From: Folioceros fuciformis
Lineage: Eukaryota; Anthocerotophyta; Anthocerotopsida; Anthocerotales
Reading direction: 5' to 3'
DNA length: 20,661 nucleotides
NCBI GenBank assembly: GCA_049999805.1
Contig: JBNGIO010005835.1
Location: 1 to 20,661, forward strand
The notes under the pieces were generated by a model. The model saw only the letters and a program-made list of their open reading frames with translations. It did not search any database and had not been told where the DNA came from. Below are positions 7,850-16,407 of this stretch, in pieces (the stretch's first letter is position 1; every line of letters begins with the position of its first letter). A program made the position numbers and the translations under genes.

Positions 7850-8440
7850 CTGTGAGTGCAGCTGACTGCCCTTCCGCAAGGCATCAGTGCATACACACGC
7901 CTTTAGAAGGCCAGCGAATGTAACCCACAAGACCCTATTGCTTTATTTGTCCTTACCAAGCAAGCGCCTCTTGGCTGAGTCCTTCATGTGCATAGCCAGC
8001 TATCAGGGAACTCCATTTGACCACACATCTTGTGTAGACAAGCTGTCGTAAACCTGGTGGGCATCTTTCAGTTCACCACATTTTGCAAACATGTCCACCA
8101 GGCAGTTGCACAAGACTAAGTTGTCCAGCTGGCCTCGTTTCACAAACCTCCGAGTGCAGCTGCCCGCCCTTCTGTATAGCACCAGTGCTCGCACAAGCCT
8201 TTAGAAGGCAATCAAAAGTAACATCATAAGCCACAAGCAGGCCCTCTTGCTCCATCTTTCCATACAGAACCGCCTCTTGGCCTAGACCCTGCGGTGCATA
8301 CCCAGCTAACAGGGCATTCCATGTCACTACATCCTTCGTGGACAAGCTGTCAAAGGCCTTGCCGCATTTTGCATACATGCTCACCACGGAATTACCAACA
8401 CATCACAAACAAACCATCAGACAAGTCAGGAGGAATGCCA
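7850..8440 (-). pseudogene. PPR gene relic (minus strand)
   Basis: On the minus strand successive PPR motifs are recognisable across frameshifts and stops: G-N-S-V-V-S-M-Y-A-K-C-G, then D-V-V-T-W-N-A-L-L-A-G-Y, G-Q-E-A, V-T-F-D-C-L-L-K-A-C-A, G-G-Q-L-H-S-E-V, then in another frame L-V-D-M-F-A-K-C-G-E-L-K-D-A and a last L-L-K-A-C-V / G-S-Q-L-H-S near 7860-7910. This is S-P-L-S-P-L order. It belongs to the same subfamily as the gene at 9278-11761 but lies in the opposite orientation, and it ends where the LTR X fragment begins. Confidence 0.85.
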
Positions 8441-8634
8441 CTCTTGCAACACATCACAGAGGCGCCTCGGGCATGAGCTAAACTTCTGCACCAATTAATG
8501 TCGCACAATCCCTAAGCACGTGGACTCCTCGATGTAGCCATTGAAGTCTTGTAATTTGTGCAAAAGAAGAATACTCTTTTCAGCCGGAGATGGCTAAGGA
8601 CGATCAGGGCCGTTGTTACGGAAGACCTGTGTGG
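8441..8634. other. Short stretch without a recognised feature
   Basis: No frame, RNA gene or repeat is recognised here; it separates the minus-strand relic from the tandem repeat and the plus-strand relic. Confidence 0.4.
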
Positions 8635-8785
8635 ACTACAGAGCATTCTACAAGTCTTACTGAAGGCATGGTGGGAAGATCATAGAGCCTTCAGAGATAT
8701 AGAGGAAGACTACAGAGCGTTCTACAACTCTTACTGAACACTTGGTTTGAAGGTGAAAAAGCCTTCAGAGATGGAGAGGAATACG
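8635..8785. repeat. Two imperfect tandem units of about 72-78 bp
   Basis: Both units start with ACTACAGAGC(A/G)TTCTACAA(G/C)TC and contain (A/G)CCTTCAGAGAT(A/G) followed by AGAGGAA. No coding frame is evident. Confidence 0.7.
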
Positions 8786-8809
8786 ACTATAAACCCCGGA
8801 CGAAGACAC

Positions 8810-9190
8810 GACATGTTTTCCCAATGTGGCAGCTTGTGTGTCTGGCGGAGTTTGTGGCAGAGTTGGTGACAAAGACGTGCTGGTGACCTGTATTGTCATG
8901 ATGCAGATAGAAGGATATCTCAAGAAGGGCGTGGGCCAGGATCGCAAGCCCTTCTTGCCTGCAGTGCTATGCCAGAAGGAGGCCCTGCAACACCTACAAA
9001 TGTGACATTACTGTTCACTACGGTAGGCGTTGCAAGGTTTCTTCCGAGGGCAGCTGCAAAGAGGTCACTCTGCATCTGAAAGGGCAGCTACATTCCAGGA
9101 ATCAAGAGCTGATGTACTTCGAGCCACATTGTGATAAACATGTCTGGAAAGTCCGCAAGCATGATTGACGTGCTGTATGCATAGATGGTG
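8810..9190 (+). pseudogene. PPR gene relic (plus strand), heavily decayed
   Basis: Short in-order PPR pieces can be read in shifting plus-strand frames: D-M-F-S-Q-C-G-S-L near 8812, D-K-D-V-L near 8870, G-Y-L-K-K-G-V-G-Q near 8912, then P-A-T-P-T-N-V-T-F near 8983, and V-I-N-M-S-G-K-S-A-S-M near 9135. Each has a counterpart in motifs 8-11 of the intact PPR gene downstream. The order is colinear, so this is a degraded copy or a degraded earlier part of a tandem PPR locus. It has many frameshifts and stops. Confidence 0.65.
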
Positions 9191-9277
9191 CGGCGAGGCG
9201 CAGCTGCACCGGCGAGGGCTTTCGGTATAACGATGGGCAGCGGTGTCTTGGAACCCCAGCGTCATCGCCTGTGAGCC

Positions 9278-11761
9278 ATGTGTGCTTGGGGCACCACACG
9301 GAAGGATGCATTTTTGTTGGGCCCGTGCTCGTTGGGCCATCAAGGTTGTGGGAGTTGCAGGTCTGCCGCCTTTCTTAAATCCAGGAAGCGAGAGTTGGCA
9401 AACAGCCAAGCCGCGCGATGCACCTTTTTCCAAAGGGGGCTAGTCTGTTCCAGGGGATGTCTGGCTGGAGAGGGATCGTGCAGCGAGAGTTCTCGTCAGG
9501 AGCGCTTGTGGCGGAAATTCTTTCTGGACCCGGCAGGTTGGTGGGATAGCAGGCAACAAAAGAAGAGCTCCCGGTCGCCGGACTTCCGACACAGGAAAAG
9601 CCAGGAGGTCCTGTGGGTAAACAACTTCTACAAGCCACATTGGGTAGATGCGCAGCTGGCCGCTTTGGATATGCGTATGGGCCGGTGTGCCACAACATCC
9701 AATTGCCCTCCCAGACCCGCAAGATGCGAAGGGGGTGTGACGCCTGAGACCGTGATCGAATTATGTCAGCAGAGGCTGGTAGATAAAGCCGTGGAGGCCA
9801 TGGGAGTTCTGGTGGGCACAGGATGTCATGTTTCGAAGTCTCTTTTTTATGCTGTTCTCAACGAGTGTGTGGCTTACAAGGATCTGCATCTGGTTCAGCG
9901 AGTTCACGTTCTCAGCAGGAAGCAGGGGTATGAGTCGGACACGTTCTTGTGCAATCATATCCTGCGGATGTATGGCTCGCATGCCAGGCTGCAGGAAACT
10001 ATGGATTTCTTCCATATGGTTGCCAAACCAGATGCCTTCACATGGTCTGCCATAATCTCCGCGCACGTTGAACGTGGACAACACAAGCGGGCCCTAGACC
10101 TGTATCGAAGGATGCGCACGTCCGGTGTGAAGCCAGATGGCCATGTGTTTGTGGCAGCTCTACAGGCTTGTGCGAGGGGAGAGGACTTGAGAACTGGGCA
10201 GCAGGTGCATGCTGACGTGTTGGCCACTATCCTTGAGCCTCATTTGGTTGTTTGGAATTGCTTGGTGGACATGTATGCAAAGTGTAGCAGGTTGGATGAC
10301 GCCCGACGAGTGTTTGACGGAGTTGGTCAGAAAGATGTTGTGACTTGGAATGTTATGATAGCCGGGTACGCTCAGCAGGGCGTAGGCCAGGAAGCCTTTC
10401 GTCTTTACAGTGCAATGCAAGAGGAGGGCCTGGCTGCACCCGACAGTGTGACATTTGTGTCTCTTCTGCAAGCATGCGCAAGTGTAGGCACCCCGGCTCT
10501 GGAGAATGGGAAGCATCTTCATACAACAGTAAGAGAACGGGGCCATGAAGCTGATCTGTTCGTTGGCAATAGTCTGGTGAACATGTATACAAAATGCGGC
10601 AGCTTGGAAGACGCTCAGACAGTGTTCGACAGGCTTGTGCAAAAAGATGTAATCACGTGGAATGCCATGATAGCTGGTTATTCCCAGCAAGGGATGGGTC
10701 AGGAAGCCTTACATCTCTACAGTGCTATGCAAAGAGATGGCACCGTTGTACCTAATACTGTGACATTTCTATGTCTTCTGCAAGCATGTGCACATATGGC
10801 AGCCCTGGATCTGGGAAGGCAGCTTCATGTTCAGATCAAAGAACAAGGGCTTCAAGGTGAAGTGTCTCTGGCTACCAGCTTGATAAACATGTATGCCAGG
10901 TCGGGGAGCATGGCTGATGCACAGCAGGTGTTTGATACGTTGTCTAAGAGAGATATTGTCACCTGGAATGCACTGATTGCTGGTTACACCTACCAAGGAG
11001 ATGGTGATCGGGTCTTCAACTTGGTTCAGAAATTGGAAGAGGATGGTTTGAAGCCAGTTGCGACCACCTTCCTTAATGTACTATTAGTATGCAGTCACAT
11101 AGGTCTACTGGATAAGGGACAAAAGTATTTCGAGGCTATGAGCAAACACTATTCCATCACTCCCACGGTACAACACTACGCATGCATGTTGGATCTCCTG
11201 GGCCGTGCAGGCCGATTGGATGAGGCGCTAGCTTTGGCAAGGACAATGTTGGTACCTCCCGATGCTGTGGTTTGGGCCGCCCTTTTGGGTGCTTGTCAAA
11301 AGTGGAACAATGTGGAGGTGGGACGTCGTGCGTTTGACGAAGCAGTGAAGCTGAATCATAAAGATGCTGCGGCGTATGTTCTGATGTCAAACATATATGC
11401 CGGTGCCCAGATGTGGGAACAGGTACGTGAGATTCAGGAGAGGAGGGTAGCACGTGGGGCATGGAAGCAGCCAGGTCAGAGCTGGTGGACAGACATGGAA
11501 GGGCTGGTGCTTAGTTTCTTGGTGAAGGATAGAACACCTCCGACAAGTGGATCTATTGTGGCGTATCGTTTTAGAATGCATGAGGATGTCACAGCAGCCA
11601 GCTACCCTCGAGATCGGATCCATAGTCAGAGTCATGAAACGGATGTAGTCGAAACGCGGGAACTCGGAAAGATGGGCAAACCAGGGAACCCACATTTTTT
11701 TCTACATGTCCGTAACGGCACGAAACTGGAATACACAGGCTACGCCAGCGGGATAGTATAA
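9278..11761 (+). CDS. PLS-class PPR protein with E motifs, truncated after E+
   Basis: An 827-residue intronless frame. Residues 1-150 are rich in R, S and C with few acidic residues early on, compatible with an organelle transit peptide. Fourteen PPR motifs span about 187-662 in the order L-S-P repeated, then P2-L2-S2. Typical pieces are DMYAKC, VVTWNVMIAGYAQQG and LLQACA. E1 (663-696, WAALLGACQ) and E2 (697-730, YVLMSNIYAG) follow, then a PGQSW segment. Residues 750-790 resemble a worn start of a DYW domain; the deaminase HxE and CxxC motifs are absent and the last 30 or so residues look foreign. Members bind organelle transcripts at C-to-U (or U-to-C) editing sites; E-type proteins lacking DYW need a deaminase partner. 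An in-frame TGA lies six bases before the ATG at 9278; a later Met (residue 132, 134 or 175) could also serve. It may be functional or a recent pseudogene. Confidence 0.9.
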   Translation: MCAWGTTRKDAFLLGPCSLGHQGCGSCRSAAFLKSRKRELANSQAARCTFFQRGLVCSRGCLAGEGSCSESSRQERLWRKFFLDPAGWWDSRQQKKSSRSPDFRHRKSQEVLWVNNFYKPHWVDAQLAALDMRMGRCATTSNCPPRPARCEGGVTPETVIELCQQRLVDKAVEAMGVLVGTGCHVSKSLFYAVLNECVAYKDLHLVQRVHVLSRKQGYESDTFLCNHILRMYGSHARLQETMDFFHMVAKPDAFTWSAIISAHVERGQHKRALDLYRRMRTSGVKPDGHVFVAALQACARGEDLRTGQQVHADVLATILEPHLVVWNCLVDMYAKCSRLDDARRVFDGVGQKDVVTWNVMIAGYAQQGVGQEAFRLYSAMQEEGLAAPDSVTFVSLLQACASVGTPALENGKHLHTTVRERGHEADLFVGNSLVNMYTKCGSLEDAQTVFDRLVQKDVITWNAMIAGYSQQGMGQEALHLYSAMQRDGTVVPNTVTFLCLLQACAHMAALDLGRQLHVQIKEQGLQGEVSLATSLINMYARSGSMADAQQVFDTLSKRDIVTWNALIAGYTYQGDGDRVFNLVQKLEEDGLKPVATTFLNVLLVCSHIGLLDKGQKYFEAMSKHYSITPTVQHYACMLDLLGRAGRLDEALALARTMLVPPDAVVWAALLGACQKWNNVEVGRRAFDEAVKLNHKDAAAYVLMSNIYAGAQMWEQVREIQERRVARGAWKQPGQSWWTDMEGLVLSFLVKDRTPPTSGSIVAYRFRMHEDVTAASYPRDRIHSQSHETDVVETRELGKMGKPGNPHFFLHVRNGTKLEYTGYASGIV

Positions 11762-11765
11762 TACG

Positions 11766-11819
11766 AATAAAACGTGGTAAATAGGATGTTTGTGAACGTT
11801 ACAAATAAACCCAAATAAA
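11766..11819 (+). terminator. Polyadenylation signals after the PPR gene
   Basis: Three AATAAA hexamers lie at 11766-11771, 11804-11809 and 11814-11819, just past the stop codon in AT-rich sequence. They would give a very short 3' UTR. Confidence 0.4.
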
Positions 11820-12167
11820 GATGAAGATGAATAATGGTAAACCTTGTTGAATGAGATGAATATTGGTAAATGGATAAGGACAAGAATGAGGAGCATGCGT
11901 CCCGCCATAGCGACCTATGAAGTGGACATTCGCGTGTGCTGGGCTGGTGCTGTATAAGCCTGAAAACCAGGAGTATAAGCGCTTGTATGTATTCAGTGTT
12001 AGCCTAAACTAACAGTATTCATGCAGCAGCTGACCTAACCTCGCATGCAGCAGCTGACCTAACCTCGTGCCTGTGGGGAGCGTGTACAGTTATCTGTGTC
12101 CGCAAGCAACTTGTGGAGACTCTTCATCAACAACTAGGGAACCTTCGGGTTTCCGCCCCCACCAACA
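11820..12167 (-). repeat. Probable remnant of the 3' LTR of copia element Y
   Basis: This stretch follows the RNase H stop of element Y on the minus strand. At 12167 the minus strand reads TGTTGGTGGGGGCGG, which could be an LTR start; TGTTGG is common in plant copia LTRs. No second copy exists in the window, so the call rests on position and the terminal bases only, and the inner end is not defined. No gene is visible. Confidence 0.35.
12020..12067. repeat. Perfect 24-bp tandem duplication
   Basis: Two identical adjacent units (12020-12043 and 12044-12067), each CATGCAGCAGCTGACC plus TAACCTCG. The identity suggests a recent event. Confidence 0.95.
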
Positions 12168-12179
12168 CCAGATGAGTCA

Positions 12180-12485
12180 CTAGCTGCTATCCATATATCT
12201 TGTGTAGCCTTCCAGGCCCAAACCTGAAAGATGCTTGTAATGCTTATGCTTTACCAGGCCCTTAGTCAGCACATCTGCCACATTCTCATCTGTATGTACA
12301 TATCCCACTTTAACAGCATCTCGTTCCACCACATCTCTAATGTAGTGGTGTTGGATTTCAATGTCTTTAGTGCGGGCGTGGAATCTGGGATTTGCTACTA
12401 GGGCTAGGACTGACATGTTGTCACACAATATTGAGGTAGGTCCTTCTTGTGCTTGATCCAGGTCATGTAGGAAGCTCCTCTCCCA
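12180..12485 (-). pseudogene. Copia Y RNase H, C-terminal part
   Basis: In frame with the reverse transcriptase after a TAG at 12486-12488. It shows the RNase H residues L-C-D-N-M-S, the copia signature H-A-R-T-K-D-I-E-I-x-H-H and V-A-D-V-L-T-K-G. The frame closes at 12180. RNase H removes the RNA strand during reverse transcription. Confidence 0.85.
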
Positions 12486-14612
12486 CTATGCTTCTTTAGA
12501 TGCATCTGTCAGTGATTTATATTCCGCCTCTGTGGAAGACAGGGCTATGGAAGATTGTTTCTTACACGACCAATTGACTGCAGCAGAGGCGAGCAAAAAA
12601 CAATAAGTGGATAAGCTCTTCCTCGAATCACTATCAGATGCCCAGTCGGCATCAGTGAAGCCTGTCAAGGTAAGCTTTTGTTTTCCGCTCCCTCTGTAGC
12701 AGAGCCCATAGCAATGAGTGCCTTTGAGATATCTGAAGATTCTCTTAACAGCTGACCAGTGCATTCTGCCAGGGTTTTCCAGGAACTGAGATACTGTGCT
12801 AACGGAATACTGAATATCTGGACGTGTCCAGTTAGCAACAAATATCAGGCTCCCAACAGCATGCCTATAAGGTACATGCTGCATATCGCGGGACTCTTCC
12901 TCAGACTGTGGGCAATGAAGACTAGTGAGTTTCATCCCTGTGGAGTAGGGTGTTGTAGCAGGCCTAGCCTCATCCAACTTAAATTTGCGCAAAATATCAT
13001 TTATATATTTGTGCTGATGTATGATGAGCAGGCCTTCGGATCTGACCCTAATAATCTGTACTCCTAGGCAATATTTCAGCTCCCCAATGTCTTTCATGTC
13101 AAACTTTGTGCTGAGCATGTGCTTTACCTCTGCTAACAAAGTCTGGCTGTTAGTTGCGAGGATCACATCATCCACATACAGGGCAAGCACGACAAAATCG
13201 GTTCCTCTGCTCAGCCTGTATACATTGGAATCTGCTGTGCTCTGCACAAAAGAGATGCTAAGGAGGTAGACATGCATGGTAATATACCATACCCTCCTGC
13301 TCTGCTTAAGTCCATAAATGCACTTTAATAATTTTAGGACTTTCTTAGGGTTTTCTGGATCCTGATAGCCCTCTGGTTGGTACATGTACAGGTCCTCATC
13401 AAGATCCCCATACAAGAATGCAGTGCATACGTCCATTTGCTGGAGATCAAGATCAAGCTCTGCAGCGAGGGCCAACAGAACGCGAATGGACTGAGAACGG
13501 ACAACAGGTGAAAAAGTTTCCTGATAGTCCAGACCCTCCACTTGGGTAAAGCCCCTAGCCACAAGCCTGGCTTTGTATCGGGCAATTTCCCCTTTGGCAT
13601 TCAGCTTCAATTTGAAAACCCATTTGCACGAGATGGCTTTACGCCCTGGTGGTAGGTCAACAAGTGTCCAAGTCTTGTTTATAAGAAGAGACTGATACTC
13701 CTCCTCCACTGCTGCCTGCCATTTGGAGCGATCAGGGCCATCAAGTGCTGCTTGGTAGGAAGAAGGTTCCTCTGCAGGAAGAATATCAACAGTGGCTCCG
13801 TATACAGCAGCAGCAGTGCGAAAATCCATAGACGTGTAACGGGGCTCCTGCCATTGATCAGGAGGTGGCCTGTGACGTGTTGACCAACGAGGGGCAACAG
13901 GGGCAGGCTCACCAATTGGATCTGGATAGAAGCCAAGATCAGCCCGAAGATCTTCATCATCCATAGAACTGGGAACATCATCAACTGCAACAAGATCGGC
14001 AGGCCCATCAGTAGGATCCAGGTCAGTAATCTCCTCAGAAGCAGGGTCTTCAAGATCCGAGGGAGGATCGTAATGAAGGATGTCACCCTGGTCTACTGCA
14101 GGGGCAACTGGAGCATGTGCTTTACCCCTGTTGCCCCTTGTCGGGGCAACCGAAGGATCGGGAGCTGCTGGCGCTGGAGGAACAACTGCTAGGGGTTGCG
14201 TGTCATTAGCCGGGAAGGTGACAGTATCCGGTGCCTCCTCACCAAAATCTCCCTCTGAAGATGAAGCCTGCTGGGGGTCGGTTGTAACAGGATTGATAGC
14301 CTCTAGGAAGGTAACACTCCATGCAAGGACAATGTCTGTCGTATCAGGGTCATACAGCTTATAGGCCTTCACATTTTCACTGTAGCCAATAAAGATCAGT
14401 CTACGAGCTCGATTCTCTAACTTCTTTCTCTTTTGTGCAGGGATATATGCAAAAGCCTTGGAGCCGAAAATACGCAAGTGAAGCAGACTGGGTTTTCTAT
14501 GCCAGTATACTTCAAATGGTGTCTTCCCTTTAACAGAACTGGTCAGCACTCGATTCAAGATGTATGTGGCAGTGACCACTGCCTCTGCCCAGTATTCCTG
14601 AGGTAGACCTGC
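12486..14612 (-). pseudogene. Copia Y integrase C-terminus, reverse transcriptase and RNase H N-terminus
   Basis: About 700 codons without a stop. The start covers the end of the integrase region (A-T-Y-I-L-N-R, then F-G-S-K-A-F and F-I-G-Y-S). An acidic P/A/D-rich spacer of about 150 residues follows. The RVT_2-type reverse transcriptase has C-K-W-V-F-K-L-K, Y-K-A-R-L-V-A-R-G-F-T-Q, the first catalytic Asp in Q-M-D-V-C-T-A-F-L, and Y-V-D-D. The RNase H start has F-T-D-A-D-W-A-S-D and S-S-T-E-A-E-Y. Catalytic residues are intact. TAG codons bound the frame at 14613-14615 and 12486-12488, both inside conserved sequence, so the polyprotein is broken unless they are read through. Confidence 0.9.
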
Positions 14613-15383
14613 CTAGAGCAGCATGCTCCTAGTCATCCCTAGCAAGGTCTGGTTTTTGCGCTCAGCTACACCATTCTGCTGTTGGGTATAAGGAACAATT
14701 AGCTGCCGCTGGATACCCTGCTCAGATAAGTACTCATCGAATTCATGGTTAACAAATTCAGTGCCATTATCGCTGCGAAGGATTTTCAGCGTACAACCGG
14801 ACTGACGTTGTGCTGTGGGTAACCAGTCCTTAAAGTAACTAATGGTGTCACTTTTCAGGTGCATGGGGAAGGTCCAAGAGTACCGGCTAAAGTCATCTGT
14901 CAACGTCAGGTAATAGAGGACTCCTCCTAAGGAGGGTGTATGGATTTTTCCTGAAATATCTGCATGTACAAGCTCTAAAACTCGTGTGGCTCTATGTGCA
15001 ATTTTCGGGAAAGGAAGCTCCTTCTGTTTTGCAAGAATACATGCCTCACATACGGGCAACTCTTTAAAACAGCTAGGTAAGGGTTCCCTATGACAGCCGA
15101 GGTTGGACATGTCAATCAGTTTTTTGCGGTTAGCATGCCCTAGGCGAGCATGCCACAAAGATGCAAGCTGACTAGCATTCATGTTGACCGTGTACGCTGC
15201 ATGGCTTGTGGACGCAGGAGAACACTTCTGCTCTAGCCTGTACAGGTCATGATCGAGGACACCTCTAAATGCGCAGATGTTAGGTGAAGATTTTCTATAG
15301 AAGCAACAGGCATCATCAACCATACGCATCTCATACATGAAAGACAGAGAAAATGTGTTCAAGAGTTTTATGCCACACAGCAC
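14613..15383 (-). pseudogene. Copia Y GAG-pre-integrase and integrase core
   Basis: The minus-strand frame contains L-W-H-A-R-L-G-H (the zinc-binding His pair) and C-E-A-C. The D-D-E catalytic core follows: H-A-D-I-S-G, the second Asp in R-S-D-N-G-T-E-F, and the Glu in N-G-V-A-E-R-K-N. It ends at a TAG (14613-14615) where related elements have a sense codon, and the same frame continues into RT. The start is fused to gag by a deletion near 15331-15383. Integrase would insert the element cDNA into the genome. Confidence 0.88.
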
Positions 15384-15972
15384 ACTTGGTCATGATATTA
15401 GTGACCTGATAGGTTTTCTCAAGCTGATTCCAAATCTCAATGCCCTTGGTCAGGTACTCAACATCAGGAACAAGAAGGGTATCCAAGCCATTGATAATGA
15501 CAGCAACAACAACTTCATTGTGGGCTGTCCACTTATCTATATCAACTTGGGCACCGGTTTGAGAGTTAGGCTCTGGAAAACTTCCACCCACAACACTCCA
15601 GACTCCCCTAGCTATCAGGAGAGCTTTCATGCGTACCTTCCACACATGGTACAGTTTCCCATTAAACCTATCCTTCTCTTTCAATTCTGATGTGAAAGAG
15701 GGACCTGTAGCCATGGTTTGTGTACTTGTGACAGGTACTATTGGCAGAAAATTCCAGAAATTGGATATATTAGCAGCCTGCAGGTCCTCTTCCCCCTTCG
15801 ACGAGGTAGAACTATGATCTGATGGATCTAAGACTGCACCTAGGCTGATGTCAGATGCACTATGTACACTGCCAGCTAAAGACTCGTCCAAGCTGAGGTC
15901 AGATGCACTATGTGCACTTTCGGTATTGGACATGTGTAAACCAGCTAAGTCCCTTTCAAAACTATGGTTCAA
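15331..15972 (-). pseudogene. Copia Y gag N-terminal part
   Basis: The likely Met is at 15933. An S/D/H-rich start carries two copies of an H-S-A-S-D-(L/I)-S-L repeat. The UBN2-type gag follows: F-N-G-K-L-Y-H-V-W-K-V-R-M, G-V-W-S-V-V-G, W-T-A-H-N-E, and I-W-N-Q-L-E-K-T-Y. The frame then shifts at about 15370 and the remaining gag domain, CCHC knuckle and protease are missing. The repeats in the start also show as two similar 28-bp DNA words at 15841-15869 and 15891-15918. Confidence 0.8.
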
Positions 15973-16026
15973 GAGGAAAAATAGCGAGGTTAGTTATGCT
16001 TTGATGTAATTGTCCCTAGAAGATGC

Positions 16027-16407
16027 TCATGTGATACTAACGATGCGTTTCCAGGGGGTTAGTTGGGGGAGACAACCTGAGAGGGGATGGATACATAGTG
16101 TATTCAATCCTACACAGGCTAGCTCCCTCATCCAACTTCCTGGCTGCGTGAAAAGGGTGTAAGTGTGAGAAGGGACACAACTTTTCAAAAAGTATCGTTT
16201 GAGTTCTTTACGTAGGGTTTCTAATCGACTTTTCTTGGTTTTATGAACAGACATGTCAGTTGACGGACCAATCTCATGCAAAGAGACGCAACCAAGCCAA
16301 GGGTCAGCAACACAATTGTGACGCTTCAGATCAACGCCAAAAGCCACTGTTGATCCTGTACGCCGTTTCGCATCTCCAGCGCTCCCCGCCAGCGGAAGCA
16401 GGGTCAC
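16027..16407 (-). CDS. Unknown ORF behind the X leader ORF
   Basis: About 120 residues open on the minus strand, beginning (with GTG as first codon) just where the upstream ORF ends at 16404, in another frame. The first 85 residues are mixed and basic (K-T-K-K-S-R-L-E-T-L-R-K-E-L-K-R); the remainder looks less like protein. No domain is recognised. It could be the frameshifted continuation of the upstream ORF, which is the simplest reading, or non-coding. The joint with copia element Y must lie between here and 15972. Confidence 0.3.
   Translation of the reverse strand: MTLLPLAGSAGDAKRRTGSTVAFGVDLKRHNCVADPWLGCVSLHEIGPSTDMSVHKTKKSRLETLRKELKRYFLKSCVPSHTYTLFTQPGSWMRELACVGLNTLCIHPLSGCLPQLTPWKRIVSIT

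Larger units (their letters stand above)
7149..7851 (-). repeat. Truncated copy of LTR X
   Basis: This segment matches 17562 to about 18300 in the same orientation. The first 222 bases differ at only two positions; the rest is more diverged, with different copy numbers of internal repeats. It lacks the first 285 bp of LTR X (17277-17561) and everything beyond about 18300. On one side it abuts the TFIIB-like fragment, on the other a PPR relic. The open frame 7202-7543 is a by-product of the 91-bp repeats and is not called a gene. Confidence 0.8.
12168..15972 (-). mobile_element. Ty1/copia element Y, protease deleted
   Basis: On the minus strand the order gag, integrase, reverse transcriptase, RNase H is that of Ty1/copia. 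Integrase, RT and RNase H share one frame and are interrupted only by two TAG codons. Gag is in another frame and is joined directly to the GAG-pre-integrase region, so the rest of gag, the zinc knuckle and the protease are gone. No 5' LTR of its own can be shown: the primer site at 17265-17276 belongs to LTR X, whose start (TGTTGATTA) differs from the sequence after Y's RNase H. It is a defective but fairly well kept copy. Confidence 0.85.

Noticed and set aside
9278-11761. The PPR gene as cargo captured within an X element whose two LTRs would be 7149-7851 and 17277-18768.
   Set aside because: No X polymerase, polypurine tract or matching target-site duplication supports one 11-kb element. 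The left LTR copy is truncated at both ends and the interval contains another element (Y), so it is more simply a separate fragment.
14613-14615. Programmed TAG readthrough between copia integrase and RT.
   Set aside because: Plant copia elements encode one polyprotein without a stop here, a second TAG interrupts RNase H, and the protease is deleted, so mutation is the simpler explanation.
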